Below are positions 1-8,965 of a stretch of 64,000 nucleotides of DNA, piece by piece. A program made the position numbers and the translations under genes. Each line of letters opens with the position of its first letter. Within the stretch, counting starts at the first letter, position 1. The notes beneath the pieces were generated by a model, which ran no database searches, was not told the DNA's origin, and saw nothing but the letters and a program-made list of their open reading frames with translations. The stretch is from Acinetobacter kyonggiensis (GTDB taxonomy: Bacteria > Pseudomonadota > Gammaproteobacteria > Pseudomonadales > Moraxellaceae): NCBI RefSeq assembly GCF_900107285.1, contig NZ_FNPK01000002.1, forward strand, positions 1-64,000, given 5' to 3'.

Positions 1-83
1 GTATTGCCACACGCTATGACAAATTGGCTCAAAACTTCCTGTCAGCAATCTATCTTGCTTCAACAATAATTTGGCTTAATTGA
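1..83 (+). CDS. Transposase, 3' end only (IS5-family-like)
   Basis: An open frame enters from the left edge and stops with TGA at 81-83. The last residues read IATRYDKLAQNFLSAIYLAS and end in IIWLN. The pattern ATRYDK-x-A-x2-FL followed by a hydrophobic stretch and WL is typical of the C-terminus of IS5-family DDE transposases. Only about 26 codons are visible, so the subgroup cannot be given. The gene converges on icd and sits just beyond the icd terminator. Confidence 0.7.
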   Translation, partial: IATRYDKLAQNFLSAIYLASTIIWLN

Positions 84-97
84 TGACACGCCCTAGC
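1..97 (+). mobile_element. Right end of an IS element (IS5-like), truncated by the window edge
   Basis: The transposase tail is followed directly by TTGATGACACGCCCTAG (about 80-97), the expected position of the right terminal inverted repeat. The exact boundary and target duplication cannot be fixed because the left end lies outside the window. A TAG triplet at 95-97 could be one copy of a short target duplication; this is a guess. Confidence 0.5.
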
Positions 98-108
98 TTC
101 ATCCTTAT

Positions 109-132
109 AAAAAACCCGCAATAAATACGGGC
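109..132 (-). terminator. Terminator of icd
   Basis: On the minus strand a CCCG/CGGG stem is followed by a run of T. It starts 30 bases beyond the icd stop codon. The stem is short. Confidence 0.6.
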
Positions 133-161
133 TATCATCAGTTGAATTAAACTATATATGC

Positions 162-1415
162 TTATTCCATATTATTAATGATTGCTTGACCAAACTCTGA
201 ACAACGTAACAAAGTCGCATCAGGCATTAAACGCTCGAAGTCATACGTTACCGTTTTCGCAGTAATCGCACCAGCAATACCTTTGATGATTAAATCAGCA
301 GCTTCAGTCCACCCCATGTCACGAAGCATCATTTCAGCAGAAAGAATAATAGACCCAGGGTTTACTTTGTCTTGACCCGCATATTTAGGCGCAGTACCGT
401 GAGTTGCTTCATAAACTTGGATCGCACCACCGATATTTGCACCAGGCGCGATACCGATACCACCTACTTCAGCTGCAAGCGCATCCGAAATATAGTCACC
501 GTTCAAATTAAGTGTCGCAATAACAGAGTAATCAGCTGGACGCATCAAAATTTGCTGCAAAAATGCATCGGCAATGACGTCTTTAATGATGATTTTTTTG
601 CCAGTTTTAGGATTCTTAATCGTGACCCATGGCCCACCATCAAGAAGTTCACCACCGAAACGCTCAAGTGCGACTTCATAGCCCCATTCTTTAAATGCAC
701 CTTCGGTGTACTTCATAATGTTGCCTTTGTGAACTAAAGTCACGCTTGGCTTATCATTATCAATCGCAAATTGAATTGCTTTACGTACAAGACGTTGAGT
801 CCCTTCTTTAGATACGGGCTTGATACCAATACCACAGTTCTCTTCGAAACGGATTTTAGTCACACCCATTTCTTCTTTCAGAAATTTGATCACTTTTTTA
901 GCTTCAGGAGAGTCAGCTTTCCATTCAATACCTGCATAAATGTCTTCAGAGTTTTCACGGAAGATCACCATGTCAGTCAGTTCAGGATGATGAACTGGTG
1001 AAGGAACACCTTCAAACCAACGAACTGGACGCACACAAACATAAAGATCTAATTCTTGACGTAAAGCTACGTTAAGCGAACGAATACCACCACCCACTGG
1101 AGTCGTTAATGGGCCTTTAATAGAAACAACAAATTCACGCAGTGCATCAAAAGTTTCTTCTGGCATATAAGTACCATAGATTTTGTCTGCTTTTTCGCCG
1201 CAATACACCTCCATCCATTCGATCGAGCGTTTGCCAGCATAAGCTTTTTGCACCGCAGCATCTACCACCGCTTTCATCGCTGGTGTAATATCCACACCTA
1301 TACCATCACCTTCAATAAAAGGAATGATTGGATTATTCGGAACATTGAGTGACAAATCTGCGTTTACGGTAATTTTGCTACCATCCACAGGAACTGCAAT
1401 CTTTTGATAACCCAT
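162..1415 (-). CDS. icd: Isocitrate dehydrogenase, NADP-dependent, dimeric type
   Basis: Oxidatively decarboxylates isocitrate to 2-oxoglutarate in the TCA cycle (cytoplasm). The 417 residues match the length of E. coli Icd. The substrate loop [14 protein letters not shown] carries Ser113, the residue phosphorylated by AceK in the E. coli enzyme. The segment HGTAPKYAG carries the Lys-Tyr pair that selects NADP over NAD. Start ATG at 1415 gives the expected N-terminus MGYQKIAVP. It is transcribed alone and ends in a terminator before the IS remnant. A second, unrelated isocitrate dehydrogenase lies 2.6 kb away on the same strand (4057-6288). Confidence 0.97.
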   Translation of the reverse strand: MGYQKIAVPVDGSKITVNADLSLNVPNNPIIPFIEGDGIGVDITPAMKAVVDAAVQKAYAGKRSIEWMEVYCGEKADKIYGTYMPEETFDALREFVVSIKGPLTTPVGGGIRSLNVALRQELDLYVCVRPVRWFEGVPSPVHHPELTDMVIFRENSEDIYAGIEWKADSPEAKKVIKFLKEEMGVTKIRFEENCGIGIKPVSKEGTQRLVRKAIQFAIDNDKPSVTLVHKGNIMKYTEGAFKEWGYEVALERFGGELLDGGPWVTIKNPKTGKKIIIKDVIADAFLQQILMRPADYSVIATLNLNGDYISDALAAEVGGIGIAPGANIGGAIQVYEATHGTAPKYAGQDKVNPGSIILSAEMMLRDMGWTEAADLIIKGIAGAITAKTVTYDFERLMPDATLLRCSEFGQAIINNME

Positions 1416-1610
1416 TGTACAACTTCTCCGTTTGTCGCTGGCGAATCTAAAAAATAATTGCCAATAAGCAATACTTTCAACTGTTCTTAACGCATAATAT
1501 CCTAATCTAGATTCAGTATTTTTGAGATTTATATGAGAAATAACAATATTTCTCGATTAAATAATACTCAACGTTTCCAAATTTAATCATTAGCAAAGTA
1601 GTTATTTTCT

Positions 1611-2432
1611 ATGAAAATCGTCATTCTTAATAAACCTTATGACGTTCTCTCCCAGTTCCGTGCCGATGAGAAACATCAAACCATGGCTGATTTTACTCAA
1701 GATCCTGACTTGCGTATTGCAGGTCGTCTTGATTTAGATTCAGAAGGCTTAATGTTCTTAACGGATCATGGTGGTTTGAACCAGTTCATTACCAACCCAG
1801 CCAGCAAAAAGTTTAAAACTTATGTGGTTCAGGTTGACGGCGACATTACGGAGGAAGCTTTAGAGCAACTTCGTAAAGGCGTTGAACTTAAAGACGGTAT
1901 CACCCTGCCAGCTACAGCTCAAAAAATTGATGAGCCAGATTGGTTATGGGAACGTACTCCGCCAGTTCGTTTTCGTACATCTGTTCCGACATCTTGGGTA
2001 GAAATTTCAATTTGTGAAGGTCGTAACCGTCAAGTACGTCGTATGACCTCTGCGGTAGGCTTCCCAACTTTACGCTTAATTCGTACCCAAATTGGTACAA
2101 TTAGTATTGTAAAACTTGGCTTACAACCGGGTGAGCAAGTTGAAATTGAACCTTTACTTTATCCTGACTTTAAAGATGTTCCTGCGGACAAACCGTATGA
2201 AGGTCGCTCTTTTGCGAAAAAGACCACAACCAAGAAACAACATTTCTCGGTTGCTAAAGATAAAGCACGTGAAGAACGTGGTGAAACACCTTTTAAAGGC
2301 AAGAAAAAAGCTGGTGGTGGTACTACACGTATTTGGCAAATGGATGATGCAGATAAACCACGTCGTAAAACCAATGGTACGACACGTCCAAATACGAAAG
2401 CACCTCGTGGTCGTGGACGTAATGGTCGTTAA
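1611..2432 (+). CDS. rluE: 23S rRNA pseudouridine synthase, RluE type, with long basic C-terminal tail
   Basis: RsuA-family pseudouridine synthase. The catalytic Asp lies in GRLDLDSEGL (about residues 38-47), and the family segment RNRQVRRM follows near residue 142. E. coli RluE modifies U2457 of 23S rRNA; the same target is inferred here. The catalytic core ends near residue 190. About 80 further residues are rich in Lys, Arg, Gly and Thr and probably form a disordered RNA-binding tail absent from the 217-residue E. coli protein. The gene is divergent from icd and convergent with the nuclease gene, sharing a perfect hairpin terminator. Confidence 0.9.
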   Translation: MKIVILNKPYDVLSQFRADEKHQTMADFTQDPDLRIAGRLDLDSEGLMFLTDHGGLNQFITNPASKKFKTYVVQVDGDITEEALEQLRKGVELKDGITLPATAQKIDEPDWLWERTPPVRFRTSVPTSWVEISICEGRNRQVRRMTSAVGFPTLRLIRTQIGTISIVKLGLQPGEQVEIEPLLYPDFKDVPADKPYEGRSFAKKTTTKKQHFSVAKDKAREERGETPFKGKKKAGGGTTRIWQMDDADKPRRKTNGTTRPNTKAPRGRGRNGR

Positions 2433-2440
2433 AAGTTTCT

Positions 2441-2472
2441 AGTTAAAAGGACGCATATGCGTCCTTTTAACT
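2441..2472. terminator. Bidirectional terminator between rluE and the nuclease gene
   Basis: A perfect 32-base inverted repeat (16+16), centred on the CATATG at 2454-2459, with A/T ends on both strands. It begins 8 bases after the rluE stop. Confidence 0.85.
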
Positions 2473-2492
2473 ACATAAAAAGCTAATAAGTA

Positions 2493-3734
2493 TTACGAAA
2501 TTTCTTCATTTATAATTTGTATATATTTTGCCAAATCATTATCGATGAGATTACGAAAACGAGCGGTGATAATCTCTCTCACATTTTCAGTATCGCCACT
2601 TTCCATAAAACTCAAAATCTCATCTTGTGTTAAAATCATTTTTTGAAATGATAAATGCCATTCAGGTGCAATTTCTTTCTTCCCCATTCTCTGAAAAAAA
2701 TTTTTATTTTTTGAATAAATATTGTAAAGTTTTTCTCTTATTTTCTGATCACCTCTACCAATTTTTAAATCGAATTTAACAAAACTATTTCTTACATTAA
2801 ATTCAAATAGATAAACCCAATTATCTTTTAAATTATCTAATGAAGTTAACAATCCATTTTGTATTAGTTTTTCCGAATTCTCATATAAAAAATTTGGCTG
2901 AAACCTAAGATAAGTTTTATTACTATGGAAATCCTTTATTACTGACTCATTCTTAATTAATTCATTTAAAATCTCTCCTATTTCAGTAGTTTCAGTTGAA
3001 GCATTATATTTAAAAACAAGATCAAATGCTGATCTGTATTTTCTATAAAGACTCTTCGTGATTTCTTCAATTTCTTTATTTTGATTTAACATGGATTTTA
3101 ATGTCCGCAAATATTGTTCAAATACAAATTTAGTTTTATCAGCAAGATTTAATTGTGGATTTAGAAGTATTCGTTCAAGAAGCTTAATAATATGTGAGTA
3201 ATTTAATTGGACGTAATATTTAGCTTCTTCTTCATTAATTATTTGATCCTTAAGGGACAAGTAAATATATATTTGATGATTATATCCTGCATATAACTCA
3301 TTAACTATATTTCTATACTTTTTCAATTGCCCCGCTCTTTCTCCTGAATAAATTTTGTTTTCCATTAACAAAAAAAACTTATTTTTCGGGGACAAAAACA
3401 ATAGGTCTATATTTTTAAATTCTCTCTTTATGATCAGATCATCAAACTCAAAATGGATAAAATCAAAAACAGATAATCCATTCTCAACACCTAAATTTTG
3501 AAATTCATTTTCTTTAAAATAAATTTTTATGAATTCTTTAAAGGCAAAGTCACCTAAACCATGCGTTGCATTAGGATCAAACAACCAAGACAAAAAATTA
3601 GAATGTTGAAGCTCTCTATGCGATACTCTGAGAATATCCATTAAATTTACTTCTTCATTTACTAAATTTTGTAAATTTGTAAAATCATCATCAAGAATCA
3701 GTTCTTTTAATTGACTCTCTACATCACTATCCAT
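2493..3734 (-). CDS. PD-(D/E)XK nuclease family protein (PDDEXK_4-like), orphan
   Basis: 413 residues. The N-terminal segment RELQHSNFLSWLFDP (about 40-54) followed by a His-Gly and an FxxFI helix is typical of the PDDEXK_4 group. The nuclease core is visible as Asp110 (IDLLF), then Glu125-x-Lys127 (LLMENKIYS), then Gln136 and Tyr140. This is the full D...ExK set, so the enzyme is probably an active metal-dependent DNase. The gene is strikingly AT-rich with many Lys, Asn and Ile codons, unlike its neighbours, which suggests transfer. It stands alone between housekeeping genes with no partner. A role in defence is possible but not shown by the sequence; the substrate is unknown. Confidence 0.8.
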   Translation of the reverse strand: MDSDVESQLKELILDDDFTNLQNLVNEEVNLMDILRVSHRELQHSNFLSWLFDPNATHGLGDFAFKEFIKIYFKENEFQNLGVENGLSVFDFIHFEFDDLIIKREFKNIDLLFLSPKNKFFLLMENKIYSGERAGQLKKYRNIVNELYAGYNHQIYIYLSLKDQIINEEEAKYYVQLNYSHIIKLLERILLNPQLNLADKTKFVFEQYLRTLKSMLNQNKEIEEITKSLYRKYRSAFDLVFKYNASTETTEIGEILNELIKNESVIKDFHSNKTYLRFQPNFLYENSEKLIQNGLLTSLDNLKDNWVYLFEFNVRNSFVKFDLKIGRGDQKIREKLYNIYSKNKNFFQRMGKKEIAPEWHLSFQKMILTQDEILSFMESGDTENVREIITARFRNLIDNDLAKYIQIINEEIS

Positions 3735-3986
3735 ATAACGTACCTTACTTGATAAATATTAAACACTGATCAATTATTTACAGTCTAATAGATATTCAAA
3801 ACAATAAAACCTAAACCCATGTTTTACATAAAATTAATTACAAGTTAGGTCATCCCAATAAAACAATGTTGTTTTCACCCTAATCTATCCATTAATTTGA
3901 GAAAATATACATACGAACTTGTTTATGACTCCCTACTAAATTCTTTAATTTTTTTAGATGTATTTCATTACGTATAATTTACATAC
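3735..3986. other. AT-rich intergenic stretch upstream of the nuclease gene
   Basis: No coding frame, repeat or RNA signature was recognised here. It must hold the promoter of the nuclease gene, but no strong consensus hexamers stand out. Confidence 0.5.
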
Positions 3987-4019
3987 AAAAAAGCCGGTGC
4001 ATATACACCGGCTTTTTTA
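3987..4019. terminator. Terminator of monomeric isocitrate dehydrogenase
   Basis: The stem GCCGGTG/CACCGGC is flanked by A6 and T6, so it works in either direction. It lies just past the stop codon at 4057. Confidence 0.9.
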
Positions 4020-4056
4020 CATCACCGACTAAATCGTCGGCTTTGTATGATCATAC

Positions 4057-6288
4057 TTAAACAGTTACAAGCGCTGCGTTTAAAGTCGCACTTGGACGCA
4101 TTACAGCATTCACTTTCTCTTGATCAACGGCATAGTAACCACCGATGTCAACTGACTTACCTTGAACGGAAGCAAGCTCAGCAATGATTTTGTCTTCGTT
4201 TTCAGCCAATACTTTCGCAAGTGGAGCAAACTTCGCTTTCAACTCAGCATTTTCATCCTGCGCAGCAAGCTCTTCAGCCCAATACTTAGCTAAATAGAAG
4301 TGGCTACCACGGTTATCAAGCTCACCAGTACGGCGCGATGGTGACTTGTCGTTGTCAAGTAACTTACCTGTTGCTTGATCAAGCGTTTTCGCCAGCAATT
4401 TCGCACGAGCATTGTCTTCTTTAATGCCCATTTCTTCTAAAGAAACCGCAAGCGCCATGAACTCACCTAGTGAATCCCAACGTAAGTGATTTTCTTCCAC
4501 TAACTGCTGAACATGTTTCGGAGCTGAACCACCCGCACCCGTTTCATACATGCCACCACCCGCCATTAACGGAACGATAGACAACATTTTTGCAGACGTA
4601 CCCAATTCCATAATTGGGAACAAGTCAGTCAGGTAGTCACGTAGGATGTTACCCGTTACTGAAATCGTATCAAGACCACGTGCTACACGCTCAAGTGTGT
4701 AACGCATCGCACGAACTTGTGACATGATTTGAATGTCGAGACCTGATGTATCGTAATCTTTCAAGTACTCTTCTACTTTCTTGATCAATTCATTTTCATG
4801 TGGACGGTACGGGTCAAGCCAGAAGATCGCAGGCATACCAGAGTTAAGTGCGCGATTTACCGCAAGTTTCACCCAGTCACGGATCGGGGCATCTTTCACC
4901 TGACACATACGCCAAATGTCGCCTTCCTCAACGTTTTGAGTCATCAACACTTCACCAGTTTCAAGATCAGTGATATTCGCGATACCCGCTTCAGCGATTT
5001 CGAAAGTTTTGTCGTGCGAGCCGTATTCTTCAGCTTTTTGCGCCATCAAACCAACGTTAGGTACAGTACCCATGGTTTTCGGATCGAAGTTGCCGTTCCA
5101 TTTACAGAAATTAATCATTTCTTGGTAGATACGCGCGAAAGTCGATTCAGGCATCACTGCTTTACAGTCGTATTGCTTGCCGTCAGCGCCCCACATTTTA
5201 CCGCCACCACGAATCATTGCAGGCATAGAAGCATCTACAATCACATCGTTTGGTGAATGGAAGTTGGTAATGCCTTTCGCAGAATCGACCATTGCTAACG
5301 CAGGACGATGCTCCTGACATGCATGAAGATCTTCAATGATTTCTTCACGAAGAGAAGTAGGCAAAGTTGCGATTTTTTCATAAAGACCCGACATACCGTT
5401 ATTGACGTTGATACCCAACTCGTCAAATAACTTACCGTGTTTATCAAATGCTTCTTTATAATAGATTTTCACACAATGACCGAATACGATCGGATGTGAA
5501 ACTTTCATCATGGTCGCTTTCACGTGTAACGAGAACAAGATGCCCGCTTCGCGACAATCTTCAAGTTGCTTCTCGTAGAAATCGCAAAGTGCTTTTTTGC
5601 TCATGAACATCGAATCGATGATTTCACCGTCTTTCAATGCAACTTTCGGCTTAAGAACAACCGTTTCACCACTCTTTGTGATGAGTTCCATCTTCACATT
5701 GCGCGCACGGTCAAGTGTCATTGACTTTTCACCGTGGTAGAAGTCACCTTCTTCCATGTGTGACACATGGGTCTGTGACCATTGCTTCCATTCGCTCATT
5801 GAATGCGGGTGTTTCTTAACGTAGTTCTTGACTGCAGCAGGAGCGCGGCGGTCAGAGTTACCTTCACGTAGTACAGGGTTCACAGCCGAACCTAGACACT
5901 TGCTATAACGTGCTTTAATCGCTTTTTCTTCTTCAGTGGCTGGGTTTTCTGGATAATCAGGAATAGCATAGCCTTTAGACTGAAGCTCCTTAATACACGC
6001 CATCAATTGACCAACAGAGGCACTGATATTTGGAAGTTTGATGATGTTCGTATCTGGATCTTGCGTAAGACGACCTAGCTCTGCGAGAGTGTCAGGCACT
6101 TTTTGTTCGTCGCTTAGGAAGTCTGTGAATTCTGCGAGTACACGTACGGCCACGGAGATATCGCTTTTAACGATTTCGATGCCAGCCGGTTTAGTAAAGG
6201 TCTCAATGATCGGCAGCAGTGAGTAGGTCGCCAATAGTGGCGCCTCATCGGTCAATGTGTAAATGATTGTTGACTTTCCACCAGCCAT
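4057..6288 (-). CDS. idh: Isocitrate dehydrogenase, NADP-dependent, monomeric type
   Basis: 743 residues, the usual size of the monomeric (type II) NADP isocitrate dehydrogenases of Azotobacter, Corynebacterium and Colwellia. It catalyses the same step as the dimeric enzyme but has a different sequence: N-terminus [17 protein letters not shown], and conserved blocks such as [14 protein letters not shown] and [12 protein letters not shown]. The start is supported by the family N-terminus. The gene has its own terminator and a long (790 bp) upstream region, suggesting separate regulation from icd. In organisms with both forms the monomeric enzyme often serves cold or acetate growth; that is only inference here. 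Confidence 0.96.
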   Translation of the reverse strand: MAGGKSTIIYTLTDEAPLLATYSLLPIIETFTKPAGIEIVKSDISVAVRVLAEFTDFLSDEQKVPDTLAELGRLTQDPDTNIIKLPNISASVGQLMACIKELQSKGYAIPDYPENPATEEEKAIKARYSKCLGSAVNPVLREGNSDRRAPAAVKNYVKKHPHSMSEWKQWSQTHVSHMEEGDFYHGEKSMTLDRARNVKMELITKSGETVVLKPKVALKDGEIIDSMFMSKKALCDFYEKQLEDCREAGILFSLHVKATMMKVSHPIVFGHCVKIYYKEAFDKHGKLFDELGINVNNGMSGLYEKIATLPTSLREEIIEDLHACQEHRPALAMVDSAKGITNFHSPNDVIVDASMPAMIRGGGKMWGADGKQYDCKAVMPESTFARIYQEMINFCKWNGNFDPKTMGTVPNVGLMAQKAEEYGSHDKTFEIAEAGIANITDLETGEVLMTQNVEEGDIWRMCQVKDAPIRDWVKLAVNRALNSGMPAIFWLDPYRPHENELIKKVEEYLKDYDTSGLDIQIMSQVRAMRYTLERVARGLDTISVTGNILRDYLTDLFPIMELGTSAKMLSIVPLMAGGGMYETGAGGSAPKHVQQLVEENHLRWDSLGEFMALAVSLEEMGIKEDNARAKLLAKTLDQATGKLLDNDKSPSRRTGELDNRGSHFYLAKYWAEELAAQDENAELKAKFAPLAKVLAENEDKIIAELASVQGKSVDIGGYYAVDQEKVNAVMRPSATLNAALVTV

Positions 6289-7023
6289 ATATAGCCCCTT
6301 GCTTTGGATTGAGTTTGTTAGGACTAAGCTTTTGACTCAGCCCTGCGAACCGGTTTGCTTAAATAAAATATTTAAAGTATTGGTGCTGATTGCACCTCAG
6401 TCAAAACAATATCTTTTCATATTGCTGTTTGGCTGATAAATTTATACGCATCAGTGTTGTTCACCAATGCTGATATTCTACTTGAAATTTCGTCTTTTTT
6501 CGAATATGGGCAGTCCTAGGCTGTCGCTTTGACTGTATCGATGCACTTCATTACCCAAGTGCTAGTTTAGGGTCTTTATAACATAAAATATATATTTATC
6601 AATATTTTAATAGATTTACACCCCATAAATATGATTAAAATTTCACCAGATCAATTTACTGATTTACAAACCAATTACTTGGAACATGTTGGGTATCATG
6701 GAAATAAATCACCTATTAGGAAATAGGATGCAAATTTCCGTCCTGATCAGCCGAAAAAGTTATTTTGGTGAGGGATGCTTTCCTCACTATGAGGTTGCAC
6801 TTAATTGAAAGGCTTTGGAACAATAAGCATCAGTATGACATCGCCTGCGAATCTAAAAATCTTCAATTTCAACACATTTAAGCAATGCCTTACCCTTGCC
6901 CCATAGCTTGTTATCGACATACTTTGACTACTCTTAATCAGGTACATAAAAACCATCTTTTTTGTAAGGCTGCTAAATTTCTTCTTAAAGCTAATCTAGA
7001 TTTATAAATTTTTATATCTACTT
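6289..7023. other. Long intergenic region upstream of the monomeric isocitrate dehydrogenase
   Basis: About 740 bases with no convincing gene. A 32-codon frame at 6631-6726 (plus) has no recognisable product. Small inverted repeats occur: GGTGC-TGATT-GCACC at 6382-6396 and GTGAGG-N8-CCTCAC near 6767-6788. A possible -10 TATAAA for the minus-strand gene lies near 6440, without a well-spaced -35. Some of the stretch may be decayed coding sequence, but nothing was identified. Confidence 0.4.
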
Positions 7024-7054
7024 CTAATAAAAAACCGATGCCTAAGCATCGGTT
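7024..7054 (-). terminator. Terminator of the M61 peptidase gene
   Basis: Stem AACCGATGC-CTAA-GCATCGGTT (7033-7054), with a T run on the minus strand. Confidence 0.85.
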
Positions 7055-7080
7055 GTACATGACTTCAAATCGTTAGAAAA

Positions 7081-8784
7081 TTAAGCTTTCAGCCACTTTT
7101 CCGCTTTCACTTGATCTTCAACTTTCAATTCAACTGTGGTTAAGTTAATTGCACCACCTGAAAGTTCAAACTGCATCAACTCATCACGGCGGAATGCATA
7201 CACAGTAAAAGTGCCTTCCTGTTTTGCATATTGCTCGATCAGTTTTTCAGTGGCTTTTAAACCATCAATGGCAATAATCACATCATTGGCAGAAAAACCC
7301 GCTTGAGCTGCAACACCATCACGTCGCGCACTTTGAACCAGTACACCTTCAGGTTTATCAGCAACTTTTAACCCATATGGCAAAGTTTTGTCATTTTTCA
7401 AAGTATAGCTTAGACCAAACTCTGGAAATAACTGATCAAGCGGCAATTCATCTGTAGTATTAATCAAGTGATTAATTTGCTCTGCCCAATCTTGACCTGT
7501 CAGCGCTTTACACAAATCAAAAATAGTTCGCTCACTGACTTGAATGCCATTTTGTGCATTTTCATACAGCTTACGCATTAAGGCATCTAAACTTGAACCA
7601 CGTAAACGTAAGCCCAGATCTAGACACAATGCAACTAAACAACCTTTGTTGTAATAGTTGGTTCCTGCATTATTTGAATTTTCATCCTGACGGTAAAATT
7701 TCACCCACGCATCAAAACTAGACTCAGAAACAGTCTGAACAGATCGACCGGGATTTTGTAAATAACGATCAATTTGCGCTTTTAATAACTCAATATAAGA
7801 CGCTTGATTCACCACACCACTGCGCAGCAAAATCAAATCATCATAGTACGACGTAAAACCTTCAAAAATCCACAATAAAGAGGTATAGCCTTCTTTGTTT
7901 AAATCATAATTGACAAAGTTTTCAGGACGAATAAATTTGACTAGCCATGAATGAAAATATTCGTGGCTACATAAACCTAAGAACCGTTGATAATCTTTAG
8001 ATGGCTCAATCGGTTCATCTGCTTTAGGCAGGTCATCACGTGGCGTAATGAGACTGGTACTGTTCGGATGTTCTAAACCACCATAACTATTACCTGTCGC
8101 CATGGTCATAAAGGTGTAATTTTCAAATGGTGCAGAACCAAACATTGTAATCTCTGTACTACAGATTTTTTCAATATCTTGTTTCATCCGTTGTTCGTTC
8201 ATGGCATGTTTGCCTGAAACCACAAACTCATGTGCAATTCCATTCGCTTCAAAACTAAAACGCGTTTGATCTGCCAGTTCAAATGGACTATCAATCAACT
8301 GTGCATAGTTTTTAGCTTTTAAGGTATGACGACCTTTAACCAAGCTTTGATGCGCTAAGCCCGTAGCCAATTGGAAGTGTTTCAGTTCATTTGGAAGGAA
8401 GACTTCAACCTCGACTTGATTCTCTTCCTGACCTTCAAGCCCCAAACATGCACATGCTGGATTCACATATAAACGGTTCTGGTCAACATAAGCACCACGT
8501 ACTGACAGGTCATATGCATAAACATCATATTCCACGGTAATCAGTTCAAAATCGGTATTAAATAAACGCCATTTATTTTTTTCAAATTTGCTTATTTGCA
8601 GCATACGCCCATCTTCATCATAGGCTTTAACAGACTCAATATGCTTTGAAAACTCACGAATCAGATAACTTCCGGGAATCCAAGTCGGTAACGAAAGCAC
8701 CTGTGTTGGAATGGCAACAAAACGTAAAGTGACATGAATTAAATGCTGACGATAATCGTCAAATTCGATTTGATAATGCAACAT
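7081..8784 (-). CDS. M61 family metallopeptidase with PDZ domain (glycyl aminopeptidase-like)
   Basis: 567 residues. The zinc motif HEYFH is at 274-278 and is followed by the family segment FEGFTSYY, whose Glu (about 310) is the likely third ligand. The N-terminal 170 residues form the M61 beta domain (PTWIPGSYLIREF). A C-terminal PDZ domain (about 470-550) is marked by GVLVQSARRDGVAAQAGF and NDVIIAIDG. No signal peptide is seen, so it probably acts in the cytoplasm. M61 enzymes release N-terminal Gly or Ala from peptides; the exact substrate here is unknown. It is divergently arranged with the carboxypeptidase gene. Confidence 0.9.
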   Translation of the reverse strand: MLHYQIEFDDYRQHLIHVTLRFVAIPTQVLSLPTWIPGSYLIREFSKHIESVKAYDEDGRMLQISKFEKNKWRLFNTDFELITVEYDVYAYDLSVRGAYVDQNRLYVNPACACLGLEGQEENQVEVEVFLPNELKHFQLATGLAHQSLVKGRHTLKAKNYAQLIDSPFELADQTRFSFEANGIAHEFVVSGKHAMNEQRMKQDIEKICSTEITMFGSAPFENYTFMTMATGNSYGGLEHPNSTSLITPRDDLPKADEPIEPSKDYQRFLGLCSHEYFHSWLVKFIRPENFVNYDLNKEGYTSLLWIFEGFTSYYDDLILLRSGVVNQASYIELLKAQIDRYLQNPGRSVQTVSESSFDAWVKFYRQDENSNNAGTNYYNKGCLVALCLDLGLRLRGSSLDALMRKLYENAQNGIQVSERTIFDLCKALTGQDWAEQINHLINTTDELPLDQLFPEFGLSYTLKNDKTLPYGLKVADKPEGVLVQSARRDGVAAQAGFSANDVIIAIDGLKATEKLIEQYAKQEGTFTVYAFRRDELMQFELSGGAINLTTVELKVEDQVKAEKWLKA

Positions 8785-8965
8785 AATAGGCGATTCAAAA
8801 TGTGAAAAAGGTAACTTATCAATGAGCTTAGCATTTTTTTACAAAGCAATGCTGAACTGTCGCAATTGTCTACAATTCTGACTAGCCATTCAGCAAAAAA
8901 AGGCATAGCATTCGCAAGGTTTTTTGCATTTTAAAGTCAACGGATTGGCAAATAAAGGAACATCA

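Noticed and set aside
372..737. Plus-strand 121-codon frame within icd
   Set aside because: It is the reverse of a well-conserved enzyme gene and its product has no recognisable feature.
4798..5256. Plus-strand 152-codon frame within the monomeric isocitrate dehydrogenase gene
   Set aside because: Shadow of the real gene on the other strand, without start signals or family similarity.
6631..6726. 32-codon frame in the gap upstream of monomeric isocitrate dehydrogenase
   Set aside because: Too short to judge and without a ribosome binding site; recorded only as a possible fragment.
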